From Rhodobacteraceae bacterium Water-Bin34 (GTDB lineage: Bacteria; Pseudomonadota; Alphaproteobacteria; Rhodobacterales; Rhodobacteraceae), in assembly GCA_900197625.1 (NCBI GenBank), contig FZLS01000020.1:1-43467 (forward strand): a stretch of 43,467 bases of DNA, given 5' to 3'. Both the position numbers and the translations under genes were made by a program. The notes beneath the pieces were generated by a model. It ran no database searches. It was given only the letters and a program-made list of their open reading frames with translations, and was not told the origin of the DNA. Below are positions 1-7,831 of the stretch, piece after piece. The stretch's first letter is position 1; each line of letters starts with the position of its first letter.

Positions 1-485
1 AATAGATATAGCATTATTACCAGCTCTCGCATTTCTACCTAGTGCTATTCCATCTGCACCACTATCAACTAATGTGTCTTTACCGATTGCGATACCATTT
101 GCTTGATTTACTTTTGCCAGAGAACCTATCGCAATGCTGTTAGCACCCAATGCGCCATAACTTGAACTGTTGTTGTCTATAGCCGCCGCAAAACTACCCG
201 TACCTGATGCGTAAGATTTACCAATAGCTGTTGCTAGAGTTCCTGTTGCCTGTGCTGTGTAACCTAAAGCGAGAGATGAGTTTCCAGAAGCTGTAGTCTT
301 ATTACTCGGAGTACCTGCACCAATAGCAGTTGAATAATAATCTGCTACTGTATTAGCACCAATAGAAACTGCTTTTGAAGTACCATGTACTGTAGTATGA
401 GTAGCATCAAGTCCAATAGCAATACCATCTTCGCTTGAACTTATTGCCCCGTCACCTATCGCGATTGCATTGGCACCCGTTGCAC
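1..485 (-). repeat. YadA/Hep_Hag head-like repeats in the fibre
   Basis: The fibre frame here gives repeated AIAIG, GIAIG, SIAIG and LALG units spaced roughly 14 to 30 residues apart, with SGN/GAN turns. This is the pattern of the left-handed beta-roll in trimeric autotransporter heads such as YadA. The repeats continue to the window edge, so their total number is unknown. Confidence 0.7.
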
Positions 486-3090
486 TTGGTTGAGCCGCAG
501 GGGAACTTTCGTTTGCAGCGTAGAGATCAGCGCCTCCTCCGCCACCACCGACTTCAGTCCAAGCAGAACCATCGTAAGTATTGATTTTGTCTGTAGTTGA
601 GTTCCAAACCATATCTCCATCTGTCATACCAGTTAGAGCAGCTATTTCTGTAGTTGTTCGAGAATAAAATCTAATCGGATTAGAGAAGTAATCAGCCTTT
701 GCCGCAATTATGGCATCTGCGTTATATTCTGAAACGATATTGTAGTTGGTTGCAGTACCGTTAACAACACTCGTAAGTTTAAAAGCAGAATTTGAAATTG
801 TTGGAAATAACGCGAGCTGAAGATAATTAGTTATAGGATTTGCAGCGTCTTGATCAAAAGATTCTATTTTAAGTGAACCATTTTGGTGATAAAAAGAAGC
901 CCTCAGTTGTTCGTTTGATGTACCATCAATTGCTTTGAAGTTCATAAAAATGCCAGCATCGCTTGTTATATCTGCCGTATCTGTTACGACATCATAAAGA
1001 TCGAATTGTTGGTTTTGATTTGCATCAATCCACACTTTATCCGTAAACGTTGTACCATAACGAGCTGCGCTTGGTGTTGTAGGATTAACTGGATCATATC
1101 CAAATTTTACGATTTCTGTAGCAACTGAGTTGATATTAACTTCTATTGGTATTTCGCCATATGTACCAATCGCAGTAATTTTGTTAGAATTAACGTCTAA
1201 ATTACCGCCAAGCTGTGGTGTTGTATCTTCAATAACGTTTAATATACCAGTATCGGTATCTGCGGTTACAAAATCATAGTAAGTTGATCCATCATTAGTA
1301 AACTGCCACTTATCATCAATTTCGTTCCAACGCACAGAAACATCTGTGCTTGTTCCTCTATTAACAGTAATATATGAGTGGTTAGTTGCTGAGGTTGCTG
1401 GAGTTCCTGTTTGATCGTGATTAAGCGTAAGTTTACCACCAGTAGCTGTAGTGCTACTAATACCGACATGACCGTTAGTTGATGTTGGATTAAGAACGAT
1501 GTCGCCGCCGTTTGTAATTTGCCAACTGTTTAAATCGAGAACACCGCCAAGTTGTGGTGTTGTATCTTCTACAAGATTTGATATGGCACCAATTGGCCCA
1601 TCTAAACCTTGAATTCCCTGAGCACCGGTAGATCCTGAATTACCGAGTAAACCCTGTACGCCTTGGAGTTCCCCAGCAATACCTTGAACACCAGTGCCTG
1701 TTGTACCTTGCAAGCCTTGTAAACCTAATGTGCCCTGAACACCTTGATTCCCTGCTAAACCGTCATCGCCGTCTGTACCATTTGGTCCTTGAATACCTTG
1801 ATCACCCTGATTACCTATGCTACCTGCAAAGCCTTGCGTACCCTGTTGAGCATCGTTTCCTTGTAAACCTTGAATACCTTGCGTAGATCCGGCTGCACCC
1901 TGAACACCTACGCCGATTAAACCCTGTGTACCCTGTGTGGAATTACCTTCAGTGCCCTGTAAACCTTGAACGGAACCAGCTGGTCCTTGAACACCTATTC
2001 CAGTTAATCCTTGAGTACCAGTAAAGCCTTGAACGCTTACTCCATCTTGGCCTGCAGCCCCTTGAAAACCTTGAGTACCTTGCGATCCATCTTGACCGTC
2101 ATCTCCATCAATTCCAGCTGTACCAGCACCAGTAAAACCTTGTAAACCTTGAGCACCAGTTCCACCAAAACCTTCTGTACCCTGTGTACCTTGGTTACCT
2201 GCTCCTGTTTGGCCTTGTAAACCTAATGTACCCTGAAATCCTTGAAATCCAGAACCGCCTTGAATACCCTGCAAACCAATCGTTCCTTGAGTACCAGCTC
2301 CGCCATCAACACCATCTTGGCCAATATCACCTTGAACACCCTGAATACCCTGAGATCCAAAACCTGGAGCACCATCACCGCCTGTTATACCCTGTAAACC
2401 CTGAGTACCAGTTCCAGTAGTACCTTGAGGGCCAGCTTGGCCAGGTTGACCGTCGTTACCAATTCCAGCTGTACCCTGTAAACCTTGAATAGTACCAGCT
2501 TGGCCCTGTAAACCCTGAACACCTAATCCTGTTGTTCCCTGAGGCCCGTCACCGCCTGCATCACCGTCATCACCTTTAAAACCTTGCAAACCTTGAATAC
2601 CGGTAGGACCTATAGGACCATCATTACCAATTGTACCAGACGCGCCTTGAAGCCCAACTCCTAAAAAACCTTGAACACCTTGAGAACTACCAGCAGGACC
2701 TTGAATAGATTCTCCTATAAAACCTTGAGTACCCTGAGCTGCATCTTCTCCATCTGTACCAGCCGCGCCTTGAAGCCCAAGTCCAGTAGTACCTTGAGTT
2801 CCAGCGCCTGTAAATCCTTGAACACCTTGCGATCCAGGAGTACCACCGCCACCGCCGCCACCTGATCCTAATCCTGTCCAAACTGTACCTTGAAAACCTT
2901 CAAACAATTTTGAAGCTGTATTAAATCGTAATTGACCTTCAGCACCTGGAGAAGGTCTTTGTCCTGTTCCACCAGCGGGAATTTGAATTGCGCCATCTGC
3001 AGATGTTCGAGGTGCGATAGCTTCGAAGTTATCGTCCATTTCGTTATAGGTTAACGATGAACCTTTATCGCCTCTTTTTGTAATAGCCAT
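1..3090 (-). CDS. Large tail fibre/adhesin with collagen-like and YadA-head-like repeats (C-terminus beyond window)
   Basis: The reading frame is open for 1030 codons from the ATG at 3090 to the left edge, so the C-terminus is missing. The first 75 or so residues are a typical phage fibre N-terminus, followed by a short glycine run. About 426 residues of Gly-X-Y repeats rich in QG then form a collagen-like rod. Next comes a mixed region with two copies of a DTTPQLGG motif. The last 160 residues visible carry AIAIG-type repeats like the YadA/Hep_Hag head beta-roll. It is the last gene after a PAAR spike-tip gene and a small protein, so it probably belongs to the distal tail and binds the host. 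Its start overlaps the stop of the upstream gene (TAATG). The fibre role is inferred from repeats and position; no receptor-binding tip is visible. Confidence 0.85.
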   Translation of the reverse strand, partial: MAITKRGDKGSSLTYNEMDDNFEAIAPRTSADGAIQIPAGGTGQRPSPGAEGQLRFNTASKLFEGFQGTVWTGLGSGGGGGGGTPGSQGVQGFTGAGTQGTTGLGLQGAAGTDGEDAAQGTQGFIGESIQGPAGSSQGVQGFLGVGLQGASGTIGNDGPIGPTGIQGLQGFKGDDGDAGGDGPQGTTGLGVQGLQGQAGTIQGLQGTAGIGNDGQPGQAGPQGTTGTGTQGLQGITGGDGAPGFGSQGIQGVQGDIGQDGVDGGAGTQGTIGLQGIQGGSGFQGFQGTLGLQGQTGAGNQGTQGTEGFGGTGAQGLQGFTGAGTAGIDGDDGQDGSQGTQGFQGAAGQDGVSVQGFTGTQGLTGIGVQGPAGSVQGLQGTEGNSTQGTQGLIGVGVQGAAGSTQGIQGLQGNDAQQGTQGFAGSIGNQGDQGIQGPNGTDGDDGLAGNQGVQGTLGLQGLQGTTGTGVQGIAGELQGVQGLLGNSGSTGAQGIQGLDGPIGAISNLVEDTTPQLGGVLDLNSWQITNGGDIVLNPTSTNGHVGISSTTATGGKLTLNHDQTGTPATSATNHSYITVNRGTSTDVSVRWNEIDDKWQFTNDGSTYYDFVTADTDTGILNVIEDTTPQLGGNLDVNSNKITAIGTYGEIPIEVNINSVATEIVKFGYDPVNPTTPSAARYGTTFTDKVWIDANQNQQFDLYDVVTDTADITSDAGIFMNFKAIDGTSNEQLRASFYHQNGSLKIESFDQDAANPITNYLQLALFPTISNSAFKLTSVVNGTATNYNIVSEYNADAIIAAKADYFSNPIRFYSRTTTEIAALTGMTDGDMVWNSTTDKINTYDGSAWTEVGGGGGGADLYAANESSPAAQPSATGANAIAIGDGAISSSEDGIAIGLDATHTTVHGTSKAVSIGANTVADYYSTAIGAGTPSNKTTASGNSSLALGYTAQATGTLATAIGKSYASGTGSFAAAIDNNSSSYGALGANSIAIGSLAKVNQANGIAIGKDTLVDSGADGIALGRNARAGNNAISI
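1205..1569 (-). repeat. Two copies of a 26-nt direct repeat coding for DTTPQLGG
   Basis: Copies lie at 1205-1230 and 1544-1569 and differ at one base. They encode an EDTTPQLGG motif that begins each of two consecutive fibre modules (one continues VLDLN, the other NLDVN). This motif is common at module junctions of marine phage fibres and suggests duplication of a roughly 110-residue module. Confidence 0.7.
1585..2862 (-). repeat. Collagen-like Gly-X-Y coding repeat
   Basis: About 142 Gly-X-Y triplets in the fibre gene, with very frequent GLQG, GIQG and GTQG units. At DNA level it shows many near-repeats such as accttgaac and taaaccttg. Such segments form triple-helical rods in phage fibres and are prone to length change by recombination. 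The repeat also creates several spurious open frames on both strands, which are not genes. Confidence 0.9.
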
Positions 3091-3488
3091 TATGATACTT
3101 CCCCGTTTTCGCTATAGTATTGACCTATATAAGCGGTCCATCCGCTAGGATTGTTGCCAACATTCTGTTCGTTTGGTGTATTTATATAATTATCGATAAC
3201 ATATCCTGCTGTCACGTATAATCCTGCTTCTAATGCGCTCTGTGTATTTATATAACCCTCAAGAACATAGCCTTCAAGAACGTAAAGACCTGGAGATTGA
3301 TATGAGCCATCTACATATCCTGGATTATTTTCTGTATGATCAAATGCGTGGAATTCAAATAATTCTCTTTCCGCTTCAGTTAGCTCTTCATTAAACACAT
3401 AACATTGTGCTTCTAAAATAGCTTTAGCCGCAGGATCGCTCTCTGCGGCTATTAATGGTAATAATGTTGCGTAATCAGGATTTGCCAT
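3090..3488 (-). CDS. Small tail-associated protein with Tyr-rich repeats
   Basis: A 132-residue acidic protein of unknown family. The ATG at 3488 is chosen because AGGAT precedes it; a longer frame would run back into the PAAR gene. The N-terminal half is helical and acidic. The C-terminal half holds tandem units of the type GLYVLEGY, GYVLEGYINT and GYVIDNYINT, which look like short beta repeats. It sits between the spike-tip gene and the fibre gene and overlaps the fibre start by one base, so a baseplate or fibre-attachment role is likely but unproven. GATAAATA just upstream resembles the T4 late promoter. Confidence 0.75.
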   Translation of the reverse strand: MANPDYATLLPLIAAESDPAAKAILEAQCYVFNEELTEAERELFEFHAFDHTENNPGYVDGSYQSPGLYVLEGYVLEGYINTQSALEAGLYVTAGYVIDNYINTPNEQNVGNNPSGWTAYIGQYYSENGEVS

Positions 3489-3496
3489 AATCCTAT

Positions 3497-3796
3497 TTAT
3501 CCGCCTGCGGTTACCTTCGGCGAACCTGAAGCTGCAGCATTTGCAACCCATGAACCATGACCACTTGTTGCGTCACCAGTTCTATGAACCCCATATCCTC
3601 CTGCTGTTACTTTTGATGAACCACCTACGGCATCATCGCCGCATGCAGTTGATCCTGCAGTAGTAATAACAAGGCCTCCTTGTGCGGAGACCTTGCTTTG
3701 ACCTGCTACTACGTATTTTGATTTATGAAAAGGGTTGGGTGTAGGCGACGCATGACCTATATGCGAGTCTATACCTTTCCTTATTACTGATGGCAT
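3497..3796 (-). CDS. PAAR-like baseplate spike-tip protein
   Basis: A 99-residue Gly/Ala/Ser-rich protein. It starts MPSVIRKGIDSHIGHASP and has repeated SKVTAGG and SPKVTAGG beta-hairpin units plus GYGVHRTGD and SGHGSW segments. Regularly spaced histidines and a late cysteine suit the metal-binding point of PAAR cones. In T4-like phages such a protein (gp5.4) caps the gp5 needle. Its start overlaps the phoH stop by one base and it precedes tail genes, which supports the call. PAAR proteins are diverse, so the family assignment rests on length, composition and context. Confidence 0.75.
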   Translation of the reverse strand: MPSVIRKGIDSHIGHASPTPNPFHKSKYVVAGQSKVSAQGGLVITTAGSTACGDDAVGGSSKVTAGGYGVHRTGDATSGHGSWVANAAASGSPKVTAGG

Positions 3797-4545
3797 TATG
3801 CTACCTCTAATAACCTTTCTTTCGCCATAATATATTCCTTTACTAATCCAGAGCGTACGATGTCACTTATGCCGAATCTAATTACGTCAAACGATGGAAT
3901 TGCCATTAAAACTTTAATAAAGTCATGAAGGCCTGTTACATCATTTCTATTTCTTGATTGTTGTAGATCATCTTGTTTCGTGTCTCCACAAAATATAATT
4001 TTTGATGATTCTCCAACTCGTGTAATTATACTATCAAGTTCGTGGTATGTCATTGATTGGCATTCATCTACAATGATGATTGCGTTATCAAAAGTGAGTC
4101 CTCTTACAAACGATGAAGTTTTAAACTCGATCATACCTTTTTGTTTTAATAGTTGATAAGCATCCTTTCTTTCGAATAAGTCATTTACAATATCGGTATA
4201 TGGTGCTTCAAATACCGCCTCTTTCTGTGCCTGAGAACCTGGCATAAAACCTTGCTCTCTTGTCTGAACTGCAGATCTTATAATGACGACCTTTTCATAC
4301 TCTCCTTTCTGTAGTACATCTTGTAACGCTAAAAAAGTAGCGCACATTGTTTTACCTGTACCTGCTGTTCCGATGGCCGCGAGATTGTATCCTTGATAAT
4401 AAGACTCGAATAAATCACCCTGTGATGGTGTGAGAGGATTTATCTTTCGCATCGAAAACTTATTGTTTAAGATGCCCATTAAATGATCTTTCTCTCTTTC
4501 TTGTCTGCGTTTTTCTTTGCGGGATAGTCTGCGCTGTTTTGCCAT
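3796..4545 (-). CDS. phoH: PhoH-like P-loop ATPase
   Basis: 249 residues from an ATG with an ideal AGGAGG site. A Walker A motif (GTAGTGKT) lies near residue 61 and a Walker B (IIIVDECQSM) near 155, followed by the FCGDTKQ motif and a C-terminal SDIVRSGLVKEYI segment, all typical of PhoH. The N-terminus is short and basic (KQRRLSRKEKRRQER). PhoH is very common in marine T4-like phages. It is a presumed ATPase linked to RNA metabolism or phosphate stress, but its role in infection is not settled. It is cotranscribed with the spike and fibre genes. Confidence 0.93.
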   Translation of the reverse strand: MAKQRRLSRKEKRRQEREKDHLMGILNNKFSMRKINPLTPSQGDLFESYYQGYNLAAIGTAGTGKTMCATFLALQDVLQKGEYEKVVIIRSAVQTREQGFMPGSQAQKEAVFEAPYTDIVNDLFERKDAYQLLKQKGMIEFKTSSFVRGLTFDNAIIIVDECQSMTYHELDSIITRVGESSKIIFCGDTKQDDLQQSRNRNDVTGLHDFIKVLMAIPSFDVIRFGISDIVRSGLVKEYIMAKERLLEVA

Positions 4546-4564
4546 GAAACCTCCTATAAGGATT

Positions 4565-4816
4565 CTACCATGTATTGATATTATCCTTTTTATGATGATG
4601 TTGAACGTTGCGTAATACATCACGAAAACCGTCGTCTGGCTTTCTAAGGCCTAAACGAACGGAGTCACCGATAGACGGTGGCTTTCCAATTTGTTGTTTG
4701 ATTTGCGGGTTTTCTGTAAGGAAAGTTTCCCTCTCGGCCATTGTCATGATCGAGTCAAAAATTTCATTTGTTTCAATATTCTTAAAAGTATAGCTGGGCA
4801 ATACGTTTCCTTCCAT
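4565..4816 (-). CDS. FmdB-like small regulatory protein of T4-like marine phages
   Basis: An 83-residue protein starting MEGNVLPSYTFKN. Key segments are YTFKNIETNEIFDSIMTMAERETFL, here split as YTFKN, EIFDSIMTM and AERETFL, then GDSVRLGLRKPDDGFRDVL. This is the pattern of the short FmdB-like proteins of marine T4-like phages, without the zinc ribbon cysteines. An alternative TTG start at 4855 would overlap the upstream gene and has no good ribosome site. The ATG at 4816 lies only five bases after a TATAAATA box. Function unknown. Confidence 0.7.
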   Translation of the reverse strand: MEGNVLPSYTFKNIETNEIFDSIMTMAERETFLTENPQIKQQIGKPPSIGDSVRLGLRKPDDGFRDVLRNVQHHHKKDNINTW

Positions 4817-4821
4817 GTTTG

Positions 4822-4829
4822 TATTTATA
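4822..4829 (-). promoter_or_regulatory. T4-type late promoter box TATAAATA
   Basis: An exact match to the T4 late consensus on the minus strand, inside the end of the HAD gene. It would serve the FmdB-like gene, phoH, PAAR and fibre genes. The start codon at 4816 is only five bases beyond the box, so the first gene would be leaderless or poorly translated from this transcript. Confidence 0.55.
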
Positions 4830-5403
4830 ATATCAGTTCGTAAATCTCGCGCCAATTGGCAACTTTAATTGCATTTCCGTCATAATTTTTATTATGATCA
4901 TGTTGGATTAATATAGAGTTTAAACCTAATTCTAAACCTAGATCGGCGTTTTCGGGTTTATCTTCTACCCAAAAACAACCAGTATCACGGTATGGTTTTA
5001 AAGCTTCGTCTTTATCTCCACCACATTCTAAACAAATTACTTCTTCAAAAACCTTTTTGCCAAAGATTGCTTCAAGATTCTTTTTACGTAGTTTACCAGC
5101 GTATTTATCTGTAGATAAAGATGTAATACAATGAAATATGAAGCCGTGATCTTCATGTAACTTTCGTACATATTTCTTTGCATCTCGAAAAGGTGTTAAC
5201 CAACCTATTGCTGCTGAACAATTGAAGTATTCACACATTTCTTTTGCTTTTGAATAGGGCATATCGAATGTTTTGCCCATATCGTATTGATCTTCTAGGA
5301 TCGGATAATGTCCACGTTTAGCCATCCAATTGTAAAAGGAGTACTGCCAATCTAGCAGTACCCCATCACAATCAACTAATATTAATTTTTCGTTGATTTT
5401 CAT
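4825..5403 (-). CDS. HAD-superfamily 5'(3')-nucleotidase-like phosphatase
   Basis: A 192-residue protein with the HAD motif I ILVDCDGVLLDW (residues 7-18), a Ser/Thr motif II in HCITSL near 92, and motif III/IV in FWVEDKPENADLG near 145. This is the layout of the 5'(3')-deoxyribonucleotidase (NT5C) group, frequent in T4-like phages, where it may recycle nucleotides. AAGGA precedes the ATG. The substrate cannot be read from sequence. The protein ends with a tail overlapping the late promoter of the next genes. Confidence 0.75.
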   Translation of the reverse strand: MKINEKLILVDCDGVLLDWQYSFYNWMAKRGHYPILEDQYDMGKTFDMPYSKAKEMCEYFNCSAAIGWLTPFRDAKKYVRKLHEDHGFIFHCITSLSTDKYAGKLRKKNLEAIFGKKVFEEVICLECGGDKDEALKPYRDTGCFWVEDKPENADLGLELGLNSILIQHDHNKNYDGNAIKVANWREIYELIL

Positions 5404-5413
5404 TTATTTTCCT

Positions 5414-5776
5414 TTATGCTGAAAACCGAGCTTGAACGCCGCGCTCATCAGTTCTATACATTTTTCCATCTGGTGATGACCAAATGAAAGGAGTTTTACG
5501 TGCTCGTGTCTTATAAGAAACTAGCTTTTCGCCTTGTGCATTTTCCATAACAAGACCTAAACGATCTGCTTCCATTTGTAAGATACGATCAACTTGTGTA
5601 GTTGCGCCTTTTACTTTAGCTGCAACTTTGATGTTTACTTCTGCTTCTGAAAAGCTCATGTTTCCTACACTAAATTCTAGGTTTGTTTGAACACCGTATG
5701 ACTCAAGCAAAGCTTGCATTTCGTCACGCAAGTTGCGAAGTGTTGAACGATCGAATTTTGTAATTGAAGTAGCCAT
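5414..5776 (-). CDS. Conserved hypothetical phage protein
   Basis: A 120-residue mixed-charge protein with AGGA upstream of the ATG. It has an N-terminal helical segment (STLRNLRDEMQALLESYG) and a beta-rich middle (VNIKVAAKVKG), and it ends in a short basic and aromatic tail (FIWSSPDGKMYRTDERG). No catalytic motif is visible. It has its own sigma70-like promoter directly upstream, so it is probably an early gene. Function unknown. Confidence 0.75.
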   Translation of the reverse strand: MATSITKFDRSTLRNLRDEMQALLESYGVQTNLEFSVGNMSFSEAEVNIKVAAKVKGATTQVDRILQMEADRLGLVMENAQGEKLVSYKTRARKTPFIWSSPDGKMYRTDERGVQARFSA

Positions 5777-5813
5777 TTTATTTTTTCCTGTGTTTAAGTT
5801 TGTTTATAAGTTA

Positions 5814-5842
5814 AGTCTACACTGATTCTAAACCAGTGTAAA
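5814..5842 (-). promoter_or_regulatory. Sigma70-like early promoter (TTTACA-17-TAGACT)
   Basis: One of five near-identical promoters in the window: TGTTTACA, a 17-bp spacer, then TAGACT. The spacer contains an inverted repeat (ACACTG...CAGTGT) that could be an operator. It lies in the gap before the gene starting at 5776. Confidence 0.7.
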
Positions 5843-5848
5843 CAGTTA

Positions 5849-6235
5849 TTACGCACTTTCTTTAAGAACATCTGTTGCAATTGTCCAAAAACGATCTCTT
5901 CCACGAAACTGAGTAGATGATACTAACCAGTCTTGTCCGTCAAAAAGGTAAAGATAGTTTGCACCTTCGCGACAGTCACCGCATTTTAAGAAAGTTTCTG
6001 CTTTGTCGTAGATTACAGGAGGATTTTTATGTACTGAGCGTTCTTTTGAAAACTCTAAGTCTTCGGTCAACGCTGACAAATAGCCTGTTTCTGCAACTGC
6101 TTTTGCAAGTTCAGGAGTATTATATGACTGAGATAAAAGACGGCCCATGTAAGAAACGTAGCCATCGTAATGGCAATAAGTTGCCGTTACTGAACCGTCT
6201 GGCATTATTTTACCGATCATCGCTGAAGTACCCAT
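5849..6235 (-). CDS. Conserved hypothetical phage protein (IGK...YCHYDGY type)
   Basis: A 128-residue protein beginning MGTSAMIGKIMPDGSVTA, followed by YCHYDGYVSYMG. This N-terminal pattern occurs in many unrelated phages and is of unknown function. Two cysteines in KCGDCREG near residue 85 could bind metal. The C-terminus has an aromatic FDGQDWLVSS segment. AAGGA precedes the ATG and an early-type promoter lies just upstream, so it is likely expressed early. Confidence 0.78.
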   Translation of the reverse strand: MGTSAMIGKIMPDGSVTATYCHYDGYVSYMGRLLSQSYNTPELAKAVAETGYLSALTEDLEFSKERSVHKNPPVIYDKAETFLKCGDCREGANYLYLFDGQDWLVSSTQFRGRDRFWTIATDVLKESA

Positions 6236-6271
6236 TTTATATTCCTTATCTTGATTTGTTTATCTAGAATC

Positions 6272-6300
6272 AGAATAACTTGTATGGGTATAGATGTAAA
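6272..6300 (-). promoter_or_regulatory. Sigma70-like early promoter (TTTACA-17-TATTCT-GATTCTA)
   Basis: Same layout as four other sites in the window: TGTTTACA, a 17-bp spacer, a -10 of TATTCT, and a GATTCTA extension at 6265-6271. It drives the gene starting at 6235. Confidence 0.75.
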
Positions 6301-6303
6301 CAG

Positions 6304-6477
6304 CTATTTTCTTTTTTTATCGTCTTTTTCATCGAAATTAGCTAATTTTTCTTGTCGCTTATTTCGTTTTCTATCTCTACGATTTTTCATTCGTTCTTCT
6401 TTTGCTGAAACGGAGTTGTCCTCGTCTGAACCCCACTCATCATATTCTTCACGGAATTTTTTAAAAGTTTTAGCCAT
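6304..6477 (-). CDS. Small, highly charged protein (57 aa)
   Basis: An ATG at 6477 opens a 57-residue frame starting MAKTFKKFREEYDEWG and ending in KDDKKRK. More than half its residues are charged, with an acidic patch (SDEDN) and then a basic helix (RRDRKRNKRQ). It fits exactly between its neighbours. It could be a nucleic-acid binding or scaffold-type peptide. Family not recognised. Confidence 0.65.
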   Translation of the reverse strand: MAKTFKKFREEYDEWGSDEDNSVSAKEERMKNRRDRKRNKRQEKLANFDEKDDKKRK

Positions 6478-6482
6478 TTTTA

Positions 6483-6908
6483 TTATTCTTCTATTAGGTT
6501 TGGAAATGCTTCCATAACACAGGATTTGGTAAGTCCTTTGATAGACTTCTTTGAGATCATATTATTTGCCAATAACTCGGCATCGTCGTTATCTATGTCT
6601 TCAAGTAATGATATAAACAAAGCTTCACGTTTTATTTGATTGAGCTCGTCATATCCTCCACCTTTAACGAAGATCTTAAGACGACGAGCTTCTCTAAATA
6701 GTAAAGCTTTTGCTTCGTCTTCGTATTCGTTTTTCTCCCAAGGTGGCGGAGTATCAGGTATCAAAAATTCAACGTTCTTATCATATATATTCTTTAGAAC
6801 AGTTCTAAGCGGACCTGAGTCGTTTTTCTTTAACCATTCAACCTTTTCTGCACGACCAAGAGAGTCGCACTTTGCACAAATTTCCGAAATTGATATTCTT
6901 ACTGCCAT
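6483..6908 (-). CDS. Conserved T4-like protein (DUF6433-like)
   Basis: A 141-residue protein with the segments WLKKNDSGPLRTVLKNIYD, FLIPDTPPPW, REARRLKIFVKGGGYD, LLEDIDNDDAELL and AFPNLIEE. I recognise this order from a conserved uncharacterised family of marine T4-like phages, probably DUF6433. It directly follows rnh and shares its transcript. AGGAT precedes the ATG. Its position beside RNase H suggests a link to DNA replication, but nothing catalytic is visible. Confidence 0.8.
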   Translation of the reverse strand: MAVRISISEICAKCDSLGRAEKVEWLKKNDSGPLRTVLKNIYDKNVEFLIPDTPPPWEKNEYEDEAKALLFREARRLKIFVKGGGYDELNQIKREALFISLLEDIDNDDAELLANNMISKKSIKGLTKSCVMEAFPNLIEE

Positions 6909-6909
6909 A

Positions 6910-7770
6910 TTAAAAATCCTGTATATCTGTAACTAAGTTTTTAAGTTTCTTTTTAATAAAGAAGTTAAATAGTTGTGAACGACCAACTTCTTTTTCTTTG
7001 TCGAATTCTGAACGAATTTGATCTTTATACTTCTGAGGGATTTCTGTAAGATCAATCATCATCTTATTTCTATGATAACGACGTAAGGTCTCTTCATCCA
7101 TATTTTCAGTAGTACCTTTATATAAAGCTAATCTCTTTTGTGTCATAGCTTTCTGGCGCTCACGAATTGCTAAGCAATTATCTGATGATAGAATATTTGG
7201 TACTCCATCTCCTGAGTCGCCTTTGATAATGTGCTCTTCTAGATAACCAGAAGGATCTGGATTATCGAGCCAACGCTTACGAATTGGATCATATTGTTTA
7301 ACATTAGCGTATGTTTGCAATTGAATAAAGTCTTTATCTGCAGACAATATTAAGAATTTTTCAGCACCCATGTTAAGCTCAGTTCCGTTATCATGAATAA
7401 TTGTACCGATAATATCATCAGCTTCACATCTATCAATATGTATTACTTTATAAGGGAAGTAATCTTTAAGTTCTTCTCTTACAGTATTCATAATATTAAA
7501 TAGATTAGTCCAATCAAGATCGGATTTATCACGACTTGTTTTACGATTCGCTTTATAATAAGGGTAAGCTTCTTTTCTCCACGTGTTTTTTCCATCAGCG
7601 CAGATTACGATTTCACCGTATTCTTCGTTAAATTTCTTACGATTCTGTCGTAAAGAATTAAGGAACATATGACGGATAATATTCTCATCTATCTCTATGT
7701 TTGTATGGTTACCGATACTCGCGAATAACGAGGCTAAGATAACCTGATTATAGTCTATTAGTATAGCCAT
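6910..7770 (-). CDS. rnh: T4-type RNase H / 5'-3' flap exonuclease
   Basis: A 286-residue FEN/5' nuclease. Metal-binding acidic motifs are in order: LIDYNQV (residue 6), ICADGKNTWRKE (about 57), CEADDIIGTI (about 115), SADKDF (about 143) and KGDSGDGVPNI (about 183). In T4 this enzyme removes RNA primers and flaps from lagging strands. Length and motif order match T4 Rnh. A TTGACA/TAATAT promoter lies just upstream, within the end of the preceding gene. Its partner primase is at 28866-29876. Confidence 0.92.
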   Translation of the reverse strand: MAILIDYNQVILASLFASIGNHTNIEIDENIIRHMFLNSLRQNRKKFNEEYGEIVICADGKNTWRKEAYPYYKANRKTSRDKSDLDWTNLFNIMNTVREELKDYFPYKVIHIDRCEADDIIGTIIHDNGTELNMGAEKFLILSADKDFIQLQTYANVKQYDPIRKRWLDNPDPSGYLEEHIIKGDSGDGVPNILSSDNCLAIRERQKAMTQKRLALYKGTTENMDEETLRRYHRNKMMIDLTEIPQKYKDQIRSEFDKEKEVGRSQLFNFFIKKKLKNLVTDIQDF

Positions 7771-7802
7771 TTATTTTCTCATTTTTACATTGTATAAATT
7801 AT

Positions 7803-7831
7803 ATATTACTCTTCATCATCAGAAATGTCAA
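7803..7831 (-). promoter_or_regulatory. Possible sigma70 promoter upstream of rnh
   Basis: TTGACA at 7826-7831, a 17-bp spacer and TAATAT at 7803-7808, 33 bases before the rnh ATG. It overlaps the end of the preceding coding region, so chance is possible. Confidence 0.4.

Noticed and set aside
1701..2865. Several plus- and minus-frame ORFs of 60-80 codons in the collagen region
   Set aside because: They are shadows of the Gly-X-Y repeat, with low-complexity products rich in Leu/Tyr/His or Ser/Thr/Arg and no ribosome sites.
3179..3252. Two late-promoter-like TATAAATA matches inside the small tail gene
   Set aside because: They encode the repeated GYINT units, so the repeats explain them.
5917..6936. 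Plus-strand ORFs of 88-116 codons
   Set aside because: They lie opposite well-supported minus-strand genes, lack ribosome sites and have products rich in Ser, Phe and Leu, typical of antisense frames.
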